Translations under genes and position numbers: made by a program
In this document: one piece after another, positions 1-13,854 of the stretch
How the letters are laid out: each line of letters begins with the position of its first letter
Position numbering within the stretch: position 1 is the stretch's first letter
Notes under the pieces: generated by a model
Told to the model about the DNA's origin: nothing
What the model saw: only the letters and a program-made list of their open reading frames with translations
Database searches by the model: none
NCBI RefSeq assembly: GCF_954871325.1
Contig: NC_088775.1
Coordinates: 14,547,561 to 14,611,560 of the forward strand
Source: Gordionus sp. m RMFG-2023
Lineage: Eukaryota > Nematomorpha > Gordioida > Chordodea > Parachordodidae
Reading direction: 5' to 3'
DNA: 64,000 nucleotides

Positions 1-3
1 ATA

Positions 4-384
4 GTGAGCGATTCTCCTAAAGACACCCTGCCATATCAAAACAAACATAATAGTATTTCTCAAAAATTACGCACCAATTCGATGAAAAGTTTGATAAATA
101 TCGGTTTAAATTCCAAGCTTAGAAACCAGGATAGATGGAGACTTAACAAAAGTAGGAAAGAACCTTCTCCCACACCACCTACTCAGAATGGGTGGACCAA
201 TGGGAATTCATACAGAACTGAAGATCCATTTCAGACATCCTCCATTGTACATAATGATAAGCGAGCCTCCCCTCCATCTATATTTCAAAACCAAAAGGTG
301 TACGACGAAGACAAACGGAGGAGACATCACAGCGATCAATTACATTTAAAACACCCATTCACCGCGCTCGGACAAAGTGGCATG
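4..384 (+). CDS. Ser/Asn/Lys-rich coding exon, partial, gene uncertain
   Basis: An open frame runs from the left edge of the window to a GTATAT donor after base 384. The protein is hydrophilic and disordered-looking, rich in Ser, Asn, Lys, Arg and Pro (for example SPTPPTQNG and DKRRRHHSDQ), and the composition changes sharply to Ile/Leu/Tyr after the donor, which supports the exon end. No domain is recognised. Because a myosin XV tail follows on the same strand with no other gene start seen, this may be the variable linker upstream of the second MyTH4 domain, but it could also be a separate gene. The start lies before the window; the first GTG/ATG codons are not good evidence for a start. Confidence 0.5.
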
Positions 385-693
385 GTATATATTATTTTAA
401 TTTTATTTGCGGGGGACGGGACAGTTTATTCGTAATAATTTCCCTCAATGCCTGATTCATTAACGTCGATATATAGACAGAGGAGTGCTCAGTTTTTATT
501 TTGGAAGGTCTAAAATATTTTTCTAATTTAAGCATGAAAAATAACGTATACCGATTATTTTAAATATAATTGATTATGCCTAGAAATCTTTCTTAATGGG
601 CAGATGTCAAACGAATTCTCGCTTAAGAATAAATTTAGACCAAGGTTTTATAAAAAATTTTAAATTGATAATTATAAATTAGTTTAGCAAAAG

Positions 694-1348
694 TTCTATA
701 AAACTTTTTCCAAACGACGGCCCCTACGTTGACAACAAAAATAATCGATATAAATCAGGCTGGAAAGGGGAAATTTCGGACAAGGCTTCGGATTTAAGTT
801 CGACCCGTCACTCGCTAATCAAACCTCAAAATTATTGGAGCAATAATCATGACCAATACCATTCAAACGGAAACGAAAAATCTAATACCACTTACAGATT
901 CGAGACCGATGGGTCTAAGAAACCGTATTTTGAAACCGTAAAAAGCTACTCAAATCAAAATAACGGAAACAACTTGAGTCACAAAGCCGAACCACCTATT
1001 TTTCACAAAGATAGCGTCTTGTCCAAAGCAAACGATTTAAAGCATCACGATTCTAATTTTACCCGTCCCCCTCAGAAATTCAGCAATCCACCCTCCCAAA
1101 ATTTGCAAACGAAAAATTATAATAATCATAGGAATGGAAACGGCCACGGTTTAAATCATAATGGTAGCAATAGTTATGATAACGCGATGGCAGACAATGT
1201 TACGGAGTACGATGAAAGGAACATTTACAAAAACAGTTGGAGAGATATCCCTATCAACAAGGATTTAAATCATTCCTTCTTCAGCAATTACAGCAGCAAT
1301 AATAATTTTACGAATGGATCGCCGAAGATCATCGAGGATGACATCAAT
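694..1348 (+). CDS. Asn-rich coding exon, gene uncertain
   Basis: An open frame without stops runs from about base 692 to 1462. The composition is that of a low-complexity linker: many Asn, Ser, His, Tyr and Lys (for example HSNGNEKSN, NYSSNNNFTNGS). An AG acceptor lies at 692-693 and a GTATAC donor after base 1348; the acceptor phase does not fit the previous exon's 384 donor, so one boundary is probably wrong or an exon is missed. The coding nature is supported by base composition, which is clearly less AT-rich than the flanks. No domain is visible. It probably belongs to the same transcription unit as the exon at 4-384 and possibly to the myosin tail downstream. Confidence 0.5.
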
Positions 1349-1899
1349 GTATACGATTCATATTGCCTAAATTCCTCCAATCCGCACAGCTTTTTTTATT
1401 ACGCCCTTCTTAATTTCAGAATTTGTTTAGAAAAGTATATGCTATATTATTATAATAAATAAAACCTTAAAAATAGGATAAGGATAAAGTAAGAGAGGAT
1501 TATAAATGGTTTATCACTTGAGTATAAAAAAGGGTAAAGAAAAAAAATATAACGCGTAAGGTTTGGGGTATTTTATGAGTTTTTGTATAGATGGCTACTG
1601 AAAATATGCTACCCTAAATTTATTAGTTTATGGGTTTCGCAAATTCGTGTTTTTACTCTGGTTTTAGCAAATTTTTATAACTTAAAACATTAAGATTTTT
1701 GTTTTACCGATATCTTGTTCCAGAATTTATAAAAATATTTGTGTTTTATTTATTTAATAATCGATATTATATAAAGTAATTAAAAGTAACATGTAAACTA
1801 TTTATAATATAACATATTTAGAAATAAAATTAAAATTTATAATATAACATATTTAGAAATAAAATTTATATTAAATATTTATAAAAAAATATTTTAAAA

Positions 1900-3300
1900 A
1901 GTGGTTAAAAATAGTCATCCTCCTCTGATGACGTCCATGAATCTTTAAATAATTTACTATTGTAATGTAAAATTTTGAAACTGATATTTCTTTGATCAAA
2001 GAGACCTCGAGTTTGGTTTTGTAGGGCTCTTCTGGCTAATTAGTTTGATTTAGGATTTAGCCTCTTTCCCAAATGAGCAGTTTGTTGATCTCACATTGGG
2101 TATAAATTTATTGTTGTCGGCTAGATGTGAATATTTTTGGATTCCGTTATTCCTAATGGACCGTAATTATTATTAGATGGGGCGAAAATGATGCATGTAA
2201 AGTCTCAATACATGTGTTTTCCTCTATTCCGTGGGGTTAACATATGTCCAACAGGTCACAAGTTATTAATAACGGAAGCATCTCGTGGTCCGAGAAGTGA
2301 AAGAATATCAGCTTTGAATAATGAATAAATAGATTATTTTATTCATTCTTTTGTGCCATACATATTTCCATCTGTTCATAAGACAATAGAGTGGATGTCT
2401 ATCTTTAGAATCAACCATTACCCACATCTTTTACAATTGTAGGGTAAAGATATGTCTAAGCTCTCTTATAGCCAAAGCACATATAAATTTCTTATTAGTC
2501 AATAGATATTTATATAACATGCTTGGATAAGCTTCTAACCATGCTTGGTCTGATTTATCCATTACCAATGAACGAAGGTTAGTACTACTGTGGCTCGAAA
2601 GTTATGTTCTCATATATAGATTAAAAATTTTCTTCATATTTTTTGAAGTGGAATATTGTATTTTGGGAATATTAAAATTTTTAAATTAAATAAAACACCT
2701 ATTGGGAAGTTAAATTCTTGAAATTTCTTTTGAGTAAAGATTAATCAGATTGCATTCTAAAAATGATTGGATGCCTGTAGATCCCCTCCTATTTTTGACC
2801 CTAGGAAGATTTTATCTTTAAACTCATAGGTAAAAATATCAATAACTGGGGAAGAAAAATTTGTAGTTGAATATATTCACCGGATAATGTGCCATCATCC
2901 AAATGCCATACATTGAGGTTAAAATTACAATTGGTTTTATATTTTGGATGATGAGAATAGTAAAAGAAGACCCCATTAACTATTATGATGAGAATAGTAA
3001 AATTAATGGATAACAGTGTCTAATGAAAATGATATAATAGCTTCAGACACTTAGTTTAGAGCAAATTTGATTCAAGATGGCTTAAATAATGAGAAAGGAT
3101 TGTTTTTAACTAGCAGGATGTTTGACAAGTAGTTCATTGAAAATTTGGTCTGCATCATGAGAAATTTGTTCATTGTTAAAAAAATGTTTATGATAAGGTT
3201 TACCACAAAGGATGGTGTTACAAATCTTGCTCCCCAGGGTATTCTGGATTATGTTGTGGGGAAGTCTTTAGCCAAGAATTTGTTAGTCAATGAATGATCT
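1900..3300 (-). mobile_element. Decayed retroelement copy (unusual RT family), intronic
   Basis: On the - strand this region holds scattered remains of the same reverse-transcriptase family seen at 21.2-23.65 kb. The recognisable parts, in coding order, are a WHLDDGTLSG catalytic box at about 2880-2910, a SKDRHPLYC zinc-finger-like remnant at about 2380-2415, and a WDF-like C-terminal block (FTCIIFAPSN) at about 2175-2205. Their order matches the better copy. The element is badly broken and old. It lies within the intron or intergenic space upstream of the myosin MyTH4 exons. Confidence 0.6.
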
Positions 3301-4432
3301 GGATAATTAGAAATTTTAATGTTGAATTATTTGCTATCGCAGAATCATGTTGAATATTAATATTATAAGAAGTTGGTAAAATTATTATGAAAGTTATTAA
3401 ATGATGATTTTAAATAGCTATTTTGATTTTCCTGTTCAATATTAGTGGGCATGTGTAATGTGGAAGGTAGTATACTAGTAAGAGGCGGAGCCTGTAGTTT
3501 TAATCCTGAACATCTAGATAATGTTGGGTCATGGAGGCTATTAATTTTAGTAAGGTTTAAAGCAATATAGGGAGTCTTTTAAGAGTCATTTTATAATAAA
3601 CCAATGGTATTTTAATAGTCAATACCATAATATTTGAATTAATATCATTAGATAAGAATAACCTAAAATCTAGGTTGGTCATGTAAGATTGTTTTTTGAA
3701 AAATTTATTAATTAATTGTGCTAATTACTATTAAAGATTGTTGATTTACAAAATTTATTTAATGTGTTTTATGAAAAATATAATTTAATTTGTACTATTT
3801 ACTATTAAAGATTATAGATACAAAACTTATTTAAACTTCAATTTAGACCAGCTTGGTGTCGTGTAAAACCTTTAGACAATTTATATATAAAGTTTTGTGT
3901 ATTTTTTCTATTTATATGAATAACCTAGGTATATATAAATAGTATTTATAGTTAATAGGCGGAATTGTCATGATTCTTGCCGGAAAAGGAGGTTTTCTAT
4001 TAAAAATCCGCGCTATAAAATAATTTATTATTTGCTAAAATCTAGATCTTCTAAATCCCTTAAAACCATAATCATGTGTCTCAATTTGTGATAACAATCT
4101 AAAATCTATCCAAATACCCCACCTTACTAAGCAAGGGTCAATTTAACCATTGTTCAAAAATTAATGAAAATTATGTTAAATTGTATTGGTAAGGATTAAT
4201 TATGATTATATATAGAAGTTATATGAAGTGAAAAAGTAATTTGTATGGTGTATATTAAGGTTCGGCGAGGCCAGAATCAACTTTTTAATTTCTCGGCTCG
4301 TATTATTTTTTTATCAGGCGGTAAAATTATTTTATAGGAGTTATCCGACTCGCCACTTCTAATTATCAGTATACTTACTCATTGATTCTTTATTTTTTTG
4401 TTTAAAAGCAAATAATGATATTTTAATAACAG

Positions 4433-4530
4433 GTTGAATTTAGATCCATCTTTGGAATTATTGCACGAAAAATGTATTCAAAGCGGAGAAGATGAGACAC
4501 TCTCATGCTTATTAAACTTAAAGCAGAAAT
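4433..4530 (+). CDS. Possible short exon upstream of the MyTH4 domain
   Basis: After an AACAG acceptor at 4428-4432, an open stretch encodes a charged helix-like peptide including LDPSLELLHEK and SGEDETLSCLL, ending at a candidate GTAAAA donor. The composition is coding-like and stands out from AT-rich flanks. It would lie between the Asn-rich exons and the MyTH4 exons on the same strand. Its phase does not join cleanly to the exon I place at 4863, so either boundary may be off. No domain recognised. Confidence 0.4.
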
Positions 4531-4862
4531 GTAAAAAAAATCTTTATTAATAATCATATTTTTAAAATATTATGTATATTTATGCGCTATATAGATTTTC
4601 GCAAATTTGACGAAAGGGAACACATAAAATTGATAACTTATATCAAAGTAAATAAATAAATATAAATATTTTTTGAGATACAGTAAATACCTCTATGGTG
4701 ACCACTTTAAGAATCATTATGTTTCAGGTTAGTATGACCATGTGGTTCATATAAAAATCATAACCGAACCAGCTGTGCAAAATATTTTTCGCAAGTTTCT
4801 CGGCTTGATTTTTTTAAAGCTCTGCACTTTGGCCAAGATTTAGGGCTTCGGGAGATGTGTAG

Positions 4863-7800
4863 ATCTTTAATAGAACATTTTATATAAAAATCTTTAATAC
4901 GATCCATGATAATGTGGTTCCTGTCACCATGAAGAGGTGTTCCGCCTTTGGAGGTTTTACTGTATGTGTAAGAATTTTCTCCGTCTTAATATTATCGATT
5001 TATTTTTTTTTAAAAAAGAAACCATTAGACAGATCCCTATTGAAACTAAAATCGAACGAAGAAAGTAAATTGGCGTTGGAATGCTTTTTAGGTTTATAAA
5101 AAAATTATAATGTACATTACACTTATGTCACTGGTTCCGATTAATCTTATTAATTATTTTAAAAAGAATTCGACTTTGATACAAGCCCCTAAGCTATTTA
5201 AGACATAGATACTTTTAATTTATTAGGCCGGAATTTGTAATACAAATTACTATTTTAGTTCTGTTTAGATTTTGCTATAAAATTAAAAGCAGAAATTGAA
5301 ATGCTCTTCATAATAAAAAATCAAAATCTTTGAAAATTTTTTTTAAAGGAAATTTTTTTGTAGAATGCTCAAACATGATTTTAGATCAAATTTTACCTAA
5401 AATTCCATAAAATTTTTTCAAGTAAATCTTTTGTGATTCTGTGCATAAAAAAAATCTTTCATGATTGCAATCTCAATTTAAAATAAAAATAAATATGTTT
5501 TAAAAAAGTTCCATTTTTATTATCTTCAAAGAATTTTGCCTCAAAATTTGGGCATAAAAGATTATTTTTCAAACTCTTATTAAATATTAAATTCTGGTTT
5601 CATAAATTTGCCTTCCGTTTCTCAAAAAAGCGTTCCGATTTCGGAAAGTTAAATTTTAAGCCCCAGATTTATAATTAGGCAAGTTTATCTGACCATTTTA
5701 TGCGATATATTAGCACATTCAGCCATGGGGTTCGGAAGAACCAGCATCTGGGTTGATTAAATATCCAGCGCAGCGTATTATGAATGTTCTTTTTTGCTTC
5801 AACAAAAGTCTAACGTCATTATTATAGGTAAAAAAAATTTTTACATCCGACCAGGTGGCTTCAACTATTAATCTTGGTAAAAAACCCCCCATTTATGTCC
5901 CTTGGGTAGTGCTGTGCAAGGTTAAAAAATGAAAAGATATTTTCTTCCAATTGAGAACTGCAAATAAGACATGTTTCCGCTAAGTTACGAGTGATGTTTA
6001 TCCACGAAACTCCATATTTTTTTGTCTTACCAATCTGCGTTTTCGCGAAAGAGAGAAAATTTCGAAGGACTCGCTCTCTCTACTCCCAATCCCTCTGAAA
6101 GATATATGGAGGCGAATTGCCTCCCCATCATTTGAGCCAACTATGTTGTCGCTAATTATATATAATTTATGTAAGCCTTTATTAAAAAAAATTTTAAGCT
6201 TTATTACGATACATGAATGATTATCCCATGTCAGGGACTGAAATTGGAGAAGTGGATTGTATTTATACCATACTCACTTCTTGCCACCGATTTTCCGACC
6301 TTCAAGATGAAATCTTTTGCCAAATCATAAAACAATTAATTAACAACAAGAGCGATTCAAAGTAAAGATTATCTGTTTTTTAGAGGATAAGATTATTCAT
6401 GTCATTAGGCAGGAATGTGCACAGAGGCTCAAGTTCTCTGAAAATTTAAAAAGCTCCCTGAAATATTTTTAAAAATTTATAATTATTAGCTAAAAAAGAG
6501 GTCATTTTGAAATTGTTTGCTAAAATTTAATTTTTGCCCTTAGATCGTTAAGGCCAGTGATGGCATTGGATTTATTTTTAAAAAAAATGCTATTACATTA
6601 TCATATTTATCACGTTTTATAATTCTTATATATATCTTGAGCTAAAATATGGTTAAGAAACATTTCATTGATATCGAAAATAGCATGTTTCATCTAAAAA
6701 CTAAATTTATGTTGATTTGGGGAAATGAAACAACCTTCATAAATTAATTTCTTTTAAAAATTTTATAATTTCATATAAGATCTTTCCTAGAACTAATCAC
6801 TTTGTTCAAAAAAACGGTTATCAATTAATTAGATAAAAATTATTTATATATTGTTTAAAAAAGTTATATTTAGAATAAACTATTTACTTAAAAATAAAAA
6901 ATATTTAGAGAGAGTTGTGTTAAGGGATGGAAAGCGATGATCATCATGACTTCTTATTTCAACGGAAGCGAGAAATTCCGTCCTTACCTGTTAAATTTTA
7001 TTCAATCAACCAGTTTGGACAGAAATGAATCTTGTTGCGATATTGCCAAAGAATGTCTCAATAATTACGAAATGACTATTAAATTTGCGGGTCGCAAAAA
7101 CGTCCCAAGCGCTGAGGAGATTTTAGCTTTATCAGTTTTACTTTACCTTTTTATTCTATAGTAAAATATATTTTTTTTAAATTTCAAAATAAAATTTAGT
7201 ATGGGAAATCGTTTAAAAGACAGTTTTACAGAATCCCTGGAGGAGGTGGTAGACTCTTTCAATTGAAATGTAGTTCGGTATGTTTAAAACTCGCTTTTTA
7301 TATATATATCACAATTCTTTCTTTCTAATTCTTTCTTTCTTTCTATCTTTCTTCTATCTATCTATCTATCTTATCTTATCTTATCTTATCTAATCTAATC
7401 TATCTATCTATCTTTTATTGATTATTATTATCTACAATTACTAATATATTTTTTTTGCACAATATTAGGTTGTGGAGAAAGTCATCAAAGACATATGTTG
7501 GGATTTACTTGAAGCCAAGGACAAAAAGGAATCTTCCGAATTTGCTCTATACATTGTCTACCCAAGTATATTTTAATTTCAAATTATTCGGATATATATT
7601 TATCACAAAATAATAAATATTTTTTTGTATTTTCTCAAGCTAAAAAGGTGGAATATTTGAATAAAGATGAATATATATTAGATGTAACTACTGAACTGGA
7701 CAAAAAATTTGTCCCAGACACCAAAAACGGATACTTTATATTTTTCAAAAGAAATATGTGGTCTTATCAGCTTAATTTTGCTAACATGGGTCAATGCTAC

Positions 7801-10800
7801 ATCGAATTTCATTATAAACAGATCTTAGCTGACTATTTAGCAGGACTCATTTTCATGATACCAAATTTAACTATCGGGCCACGAATACCTCAATATATTG
7901 AAGTAAACTATTTTACTTCATAATATTTGATCATACCAACCCGTTCAAGGTGATGTACGTGTTTATAGCACAAGATCATGGGTTTTATCTCATTAGTTTA
8001 AAAAAAAATCCCATCACAACCATTAGACATTTCTTTATGAGAAATAAATAAATTGGAGGTAACTCAACCACTCCTCTCCCTCCCCGTTCTAGAACACTAC
8101 CCCCTCCTAGCTTCCTGAAAAATATATTGGGGTAAATGGCTCCTACCCCTCTCTCCCTCCGCTCATTTGGATACTGCTTTAAAACGAGGAAAAGAATTTG
8201 TTAGATTCATTTTAATGATAATAATCCAACTCAAGGGATTTGCAACTCAAATTTTTGTATTGGAAGAAAATTTATTTAAAATTAAACAAATATGTAGGAT
8301 TTAAGGTTAGAGAGATATGGGATGGATTAATTTAGAGGTTTAATGTGGGTATATTAAAAATGGTTTTTAATAAAATTTAATCATTTCCATTAATAACTTA
8401 TCAAACCTGCAGACAGGTCATATGATTAAAAATAAAATTCAATGAATTGGACGATGATCCAATTTTAATACCCCCTTTAAAAAAAATTTTTAATATTATT
8501 ATTATGAATTCTTAGGACGACTTAGCTGAACTCGCTTGCTTGATTCATAGAGCGAGTGGGGCCGAATCTCATCCTGCCCTCGATGACATTTCATTCCTTT
8601 TCCCCGAAACGCTTTTAGAAAATTTGTATTTCGACAAAAACCATTGGCATAACATAATATTAACTATAAGGAAAGAGTTTAATAGATTGAGCCCATCCGA
8701 AGCGCGCATCAAGTTTATGGAATCGTTACTTAAATCTTCCCAACTGTTCGGTAGTACTTATTTCAACGTTAAAGTAATTAATTCATAAAATAATATTCAT
8801 ATCGTGCTTTTTAAGTGTTCTTACGATCAAGAAGAACTGGACGAGAAAATACTTGCAATCAATAAAACAGGAATATATTTTCTCCCGCCAAATGCACATG
8901 TGAGTTATACTTTATATAATTAAATTTACGAAGAGTATATAGACAAGCACTTCTACACCTTCTATTTATCACCCTCCCTCCCCCTCCCCATTTCTTTAAA
9001 AAAATCTTATCCCCTCCATTCAACTCATTTAAAAAATAGGGAATCCAAATCATTAGCAAAAAAAGGATGTCAAAATTAAACCACCTACCCCCCCCCCCTA
9101 CCAACCCTATTCTCTCATATCCTTTAAGTTTCAATGACAATCTTGCATAATATTTTATCATAATATAAATAATATAAATACAATTTATTAGTACGTGCAG
9201 TAGGGAGATCTGGGATCTTATGAGCCCGAGGTTCTTATGAGCCTTGAGTTTTCTCCTATACTCAACTTTAATAGTTAATTTTCTATTATATTATGCACAT
9301 GCAGCTATAATTTTTTTAATATCGGATCACATATAAAATTTTTATAAGATAATATATGATTTATACCCTTAATAGTAACTTTTTTAAATTCTGCAATTTA
9401 TCAAAAATAATAAAGGTAATAATTATCCCAAAACTATCTTTTATAAAAGATTAAACCATTTTTTATATAAAATTATTCATTATTTTAACAGAAAATATGT
9501 TTAAACTACCATAAAATTAAATTTTAAAGATATTGAGGGTCTGGGGCTACTTTTCAGAGGTTCATATAAATTTTTTAAGTGTTATTTTTAAAATTTATTT
9601 TTGCTTATTGAAATTTGAATATGGTAAAAGAAATCATATTAGAAAGGAGAAACAACTAATAAATGATGAGATCATTAATAATTTAAAGAAAATCCGTCCT
9701 TGCTAACCGTTAAATAAATTTAAGTTATGCAAGAGTATTAAAATATAAATCAAGATTAATGAAACAACAAGATTTAAAATTGTCATCAAGACAAATATTC
9801 AAGAAAGTGGAAGAAACTATATTACAATTGCTAAAATGTTTATGGGTCTTTCTCCAGTAAATGTACTTTTTTTCGCATGAATCCTATTGCAATTCTAATC
9901 CATTCTTGATTTATTTAAATTGTCAATAAATTTCGGTATTTTTTTATAATTTTTCCATTATGGCTTATTTTTATCAATAAAGTAGTTGCAATAATATATT
10001 TGTCATTTTTATATTTAAAATTAATTAGTATTAGCTCAAAAGCGCCTCATGGGAAAGTTCTCCCCGGGTGTCGCTCATCCTTTCTCATATATTTTATTCG
10101 GAAAAATTATTATTATTAAAAGGTAAAATTTTTTAAAAATTATTTTTATGTATAGCATAAAAAAATAAGTAGAATAAAATGAAATATTATTTATTCAATA
10201 TTATCAAATAGTTTTAATTTTATTAACGTTTGCCTTTTAGGGCTAGCATGCTCCATGTCTCCCCTATATACTATTTTATAACATTATTGTGAATACTTAA
10301 ATAGAGGGAACATTACTTGTAGTGGAGTCATATATTAGAAGTTCGGCCATAAGTCTTATTCTCGTAATGTTAAAAAATATTGAATATAGATTCTCGTTAT
10401 TCCTATTCACTGCTCCTTGTAGGTTAAAAACCTGGATTTCGCCGTTTATTTTTTTTTAAATCGGAATCAAAATTTTAGTTCAAAAAAATATTACCTAGGC
10501 CTAGAGATTTAGCCAAAAGAGGGTCAAACCTTTATGACACGTTTTAACGGAACCTCTGATGTTAGGTAATATTTGCTTGGCTAAAATCCTGTTTAAAATA
10601 ATCATTTAAGTTTTTTTAACAACTTTAGACATAGGGTTTTGTTAATTTTAAACATTGTCAAAATGTTATTTATTTTTTGAGGAATATATGATATTACATC
10701 GTTATCATGTTGAAAACTCTATAGTAAATCTGTCCAATTAAGTCCATATTAAGTTAATTATGCTATATAGTAATAATACAATAAATTTCTTTTTAGGTAG

Positions 10801-13800
10801 CATATAGTCAGTGGCGTAGGCATGGGGGGGGGGGCATTAAAAATGAAAAAATTTCCAAATTAAATTATTTATTTTAAAATTCTTTTATTTTAATTTACTA
10901 AATTGATAATAAATTCTTGAAATTTAAAAATCAACTATTTTTATGTTTTTAATTTATTATTATTAATAATGGATCTACAGTATTTGATTATTTTTATATT
11001 TTTCAGAGACCTGCAGGCCTGGCCCTAAGCGGCCGTATTTTAATTTTTATACCGGAGCCGAGCCTAAAAAATTTTTTTTAGAAAATATCCGGGCCAGGCC
11101 GTATATTTTAAAACCAAATATTTGAAATCGCCATTATTAGCTATGAAAATTAAAAATATATAAAATATATTTAAAAAAAATTAGGGCTGGGCCAGACCGA
11201 AAAAAATCTTGATTTTTTAAAATAAATTTTAAATTATTTTGCACCGCATAGAACTTGTCTAGTTTGTCATATTCCATTTTATAAAAGTATATATCTGCCA
11301 ATATGGAAAAACAATCATTAATTTATTCCTATTTCAACAAATGTCAAGCACAGCCATAACCTATACCTACTACTATATCATGACGTTGACTCAATCAAAA
11401 AAAGAAACTAAAATGATTTTGTCCGACTAGATTCATTGAAAGACAAGAGTCTGTGAAACTCTTTGTTGAACTATATGATGTTATATTTGCAGCAATGGAA
11501 TTTTATATAACATACAAGGAAAAAGATTCAGCAGATGCTGGGAATATTTTGCAAGCTATTAAGCCATAATTTTTAATATCAATTCAATGTGTTTATTTTT
11601 TATTTAATAATGCTACATATGATTTTAGAAAATGATACAAAAAATTGATTTGTTTAAGGGAGGTTATGAATTGATTAAAGGATATTGTTGAAATATTAAC
11701 AAATATCAGAGAGAATGTGGATAAAAAATTTCATGAAATATACGAGAAAGTTAAGGAGATCGCTAATATGTTTGGGATTGAAATTTTTAAACCTAGAATG
11801 TTTTTAGACAGTCCAATCGCTCAAATATTGATGCATCCACGATTCAGGATTTTTATAAAATAAACATTTTTATTCCCCTTATTGGTACATTTTTATTTTA
11901 ATTAAAGGAAAGATTTATTATGCATAATTTTATTTTAAAAAGCTTTTATTTTCTTTTGCCGGTTGAGTCTAAACTGTTGATTATACATGAAACACGAGAG
12001 GATATTAAGAAAATCTTAGAGTTTTACGCTGAGGATTTAATAGGCTCATATGATAAGTTACTTTGTGATGTTGAATATATAATATTCTTTGAGACCAAAA
12101 AATGCTCTGCAGGGCCTTTCCATGTGTAATTCTACTTTAGATTCCCTGCCTAATATCAAAATATTTTTAATTATTTTAGCTACCTTATCAATTAGTAACT
12201 GCACTAATGAAAAATCTTTTTTAACTTTAAAAAGGTTAAAAACCTATTTAAGAAATACCACCAGTGAAAAACGTTTAATGGATTAGATCTATCAAATATT
12301 TATAAGGAGATTATTCTAGATAAAATTTTGATTCTAGATGAATTAGCAAAATCTCAGAGGAAAGTAGACCTTTCTTTATAAATTCAAATCAAAAAATTGT
12401 AATATGATTATATTAGTAATATATAATATTTATAATCAAATTTTTTTTAAAAAAATGCTTAGTTATAACATTTATATAATTTTTGTATTAATTCTTAAAA
12501 TTTATGCAATTAATACTATTTTTAATCAAGGTACTGTGTATTATTTATATTTTGATAATATCGTCATATTTTTTTAAATACCATTATTTGCATAAGAATT
12601 ACTTATTATGTAATTGTTAAATTACATTTTTTTTAAATAGAGTTTTTAATAAAATTTTTAATATTATAATCTGTATAAAATATCTTCATTTTGAAATTTA
12701 TTTTAAATAATAAAAATAAATTAATTAAATAAAGGAATGTTTAAAGTATTTTTTATAATAAATAAAATCTATAATGAAATACTCTCTAAAATTTTGTTAT
12801 ATACAAATATTTAAAATAATTTTAACATAGCCAAAGGTATAGCCCCCTAAAAAAATTTTACCCCCCCCCCCCATGAGAAAATTCTGGCTACGCCACTGCA
12901 TTGAAAGAAAACGATGTTTTTGAAATTATATGATTAAAAAATTAAATACATTCTAATATCATTTATCGAATCTAGGAAATCTTGCAACATCATCCATACA
13001 GAAGAATTGAGAGCGTTAATAAAAGTATAATGCCGAATGGAAGTTTTATAGAGTTAAAAGTTAAAACGAGCACAGTTTTTAGAATTTTGAAAATCTCGAC
13101 AGATCAGGTATTCTATTAAATAACTATTCCATGTTTAAAAATTATTTAACACTTTTTTCGCATTTGATATTCCTATTAGCGTAATAGGTAGCAGAGATAA
13201 AATAAAGAAAGACGAGGCTTTTATATTTAGTTTAACGCACATACGCACTTCTTAATTTAGATAAAAAGTTACAATTTTTTAAAAAGTAATATTTAAAAAA
13301 AACCTGCAGACTCAGCCCGGAACGACCCAAAATGAAATGATTTTAAAAAAATAAAAATCCAGCTGATTTTAAAAAAAACCTTCAGACTCAGCCCGGAACC
13401 ACCCAAAATGAAATGATTTTAAAAAATAAAAATCCAGCTGATTTTAAAAAATTAAAATTCAGTTCATTTTTAAATAAGTAAATTAGAAATTATATCAATT
13501 AATCAGCTGGAAAATCATATATTGATATTTTCAATTTTCTTCCTTGAAACAATTTGCAAAATGTGCAAGCTAAAATAACCAAGTTTTAAAAATTTTGGAC
13601 CGAGTTCAAAAGAATTATCAAAAATAGAAATTCGAGCTTGACCCAGCTGTGAATAGTAAATTTTTTGAATTTAAAGCATGCTAAGCTGATCCATTTTAAT
13701 GATGATTAATTCGTGCCCCACCCCCACCCATATTTTACTCATTCATAATAAATGTTATGTAATAATTTCCTATGTCTAACTTTTATATTAGTGCCATGAA

Positions 13801-13854
13801 GCCTTTTACTTGTTAAATGCCTACATGCGCAAAGAGTTCGAAAATATTTTCTAA
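4863..13854 (+). CDS. MYO15: Unconventional myosin XV-like, C-terminal MyTH4-FERM tail (11 exons)
   Basis: Exons: 4863-4961, 5019-5091, 6199-6361, 6909-7134, 7200-7277, 7469-7565, 7640-7902, 8516-8773, 8816-8899, 12976-13107 and 13792-13854 (TAA). All junctions are GT-AG and the phases agree, giving about 511 residues. The MyTH4 domain starts at KPLDRSLLKL, followed by RYMNDYP, LQDEIFCQIIKQ and KGWKAM. The FERM domain follows: F1 with FKRQFYRIPGG and DEYILDVTTELDKK, F2 with LAELACLIHRA and FGSTYFNVK, and F3 with ILAINKTGIYFL and ELKVKTSTVFRI. The order and wording fit vertebrate myosin XVa best (compare SKRQLFLLPGG and CILAINHNG, recalled from memory); myosin VII is the main alternative. In the family this tail binds membrane and cargo proteins at tips of actin protrusions. 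The motor domain is not in the window. The first exon (4863) is the least certain. Introns are 42-74 nt or 191-4076 nt. Confidence 0.88.
7305..7430. repeat. TTTC/TATC microsatellite in a myosin intron
   Basis: A compound microsatellite of TTTC, TATC and TTATC units lies in the 191-nt intron between the exons ending at 7277 and starting at 7469. Its length could vary between alleles. Confidence 0.9.
8920..9170. repeat. C-rich low-complexity segment in myosin intron
   Basis: Runs of CCCTCCCTCCCCC and a 10-base C homopolymer occur in the first part of the 4.1-kb intron. Open frames here on the - strand are composition artefacts. The remaining intron up to 10,808 is AT-rich and nothing else is recognised in it. 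Confidence 0.7.
10809..12898 (+). mobile_element. Defunct hAT element with TIRs and transposase remnant
   Basis: The element starts CAGTGGCGTAGGCATGGGGG and ends with the inverted form CCCATGAGAAAATTC...TACGCCACTG, a classic hAT terminus with a G/C run. Flanking 8-mers CATATAGT and CATTGAAA are only partly alike, so the target duplication is decayed. Inside, the + strand keeps pieces of a ZMYM1-like hAT transposase: ETREDIKKILEFYAED near 11,990 and the C-terminal dimerisation block, with LPNIKIFLIILATLS, then NEKSFLTLKRLKTYLR at about 12,130-12,260. These sit in two frames with stops between, so the gene is dead. GGCC-rich segments at 11,010-11,200 resemble other repeats in the window. It sits in the long myosin intron and probably created most of its length. 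Confidence 0.8.
13285..13450. repeat. Tandem duplication of a 77-bp unit
   Basis: A unit containing CTGCAGACTCAGCCCGGAAC and AATCCAGCTGATTTTAAA occurs twice in a row (second copy reads CTTCAGACTC), with a third partial copy. It lies in the last myosin intron. The GCCCGGAACGACCC core resembles the GGGCTGGGC-type termini of decayed hAT-like repeats elsewhere in the window. Confidence 0.8.

Noticed and set aside
8859-9161. 100-residue frame on the - strand in the myosin intron
   Set aside because: Gly/Trp-rich translation of a C-rich low-complexity tract overlapping a splice junction of the real gene.
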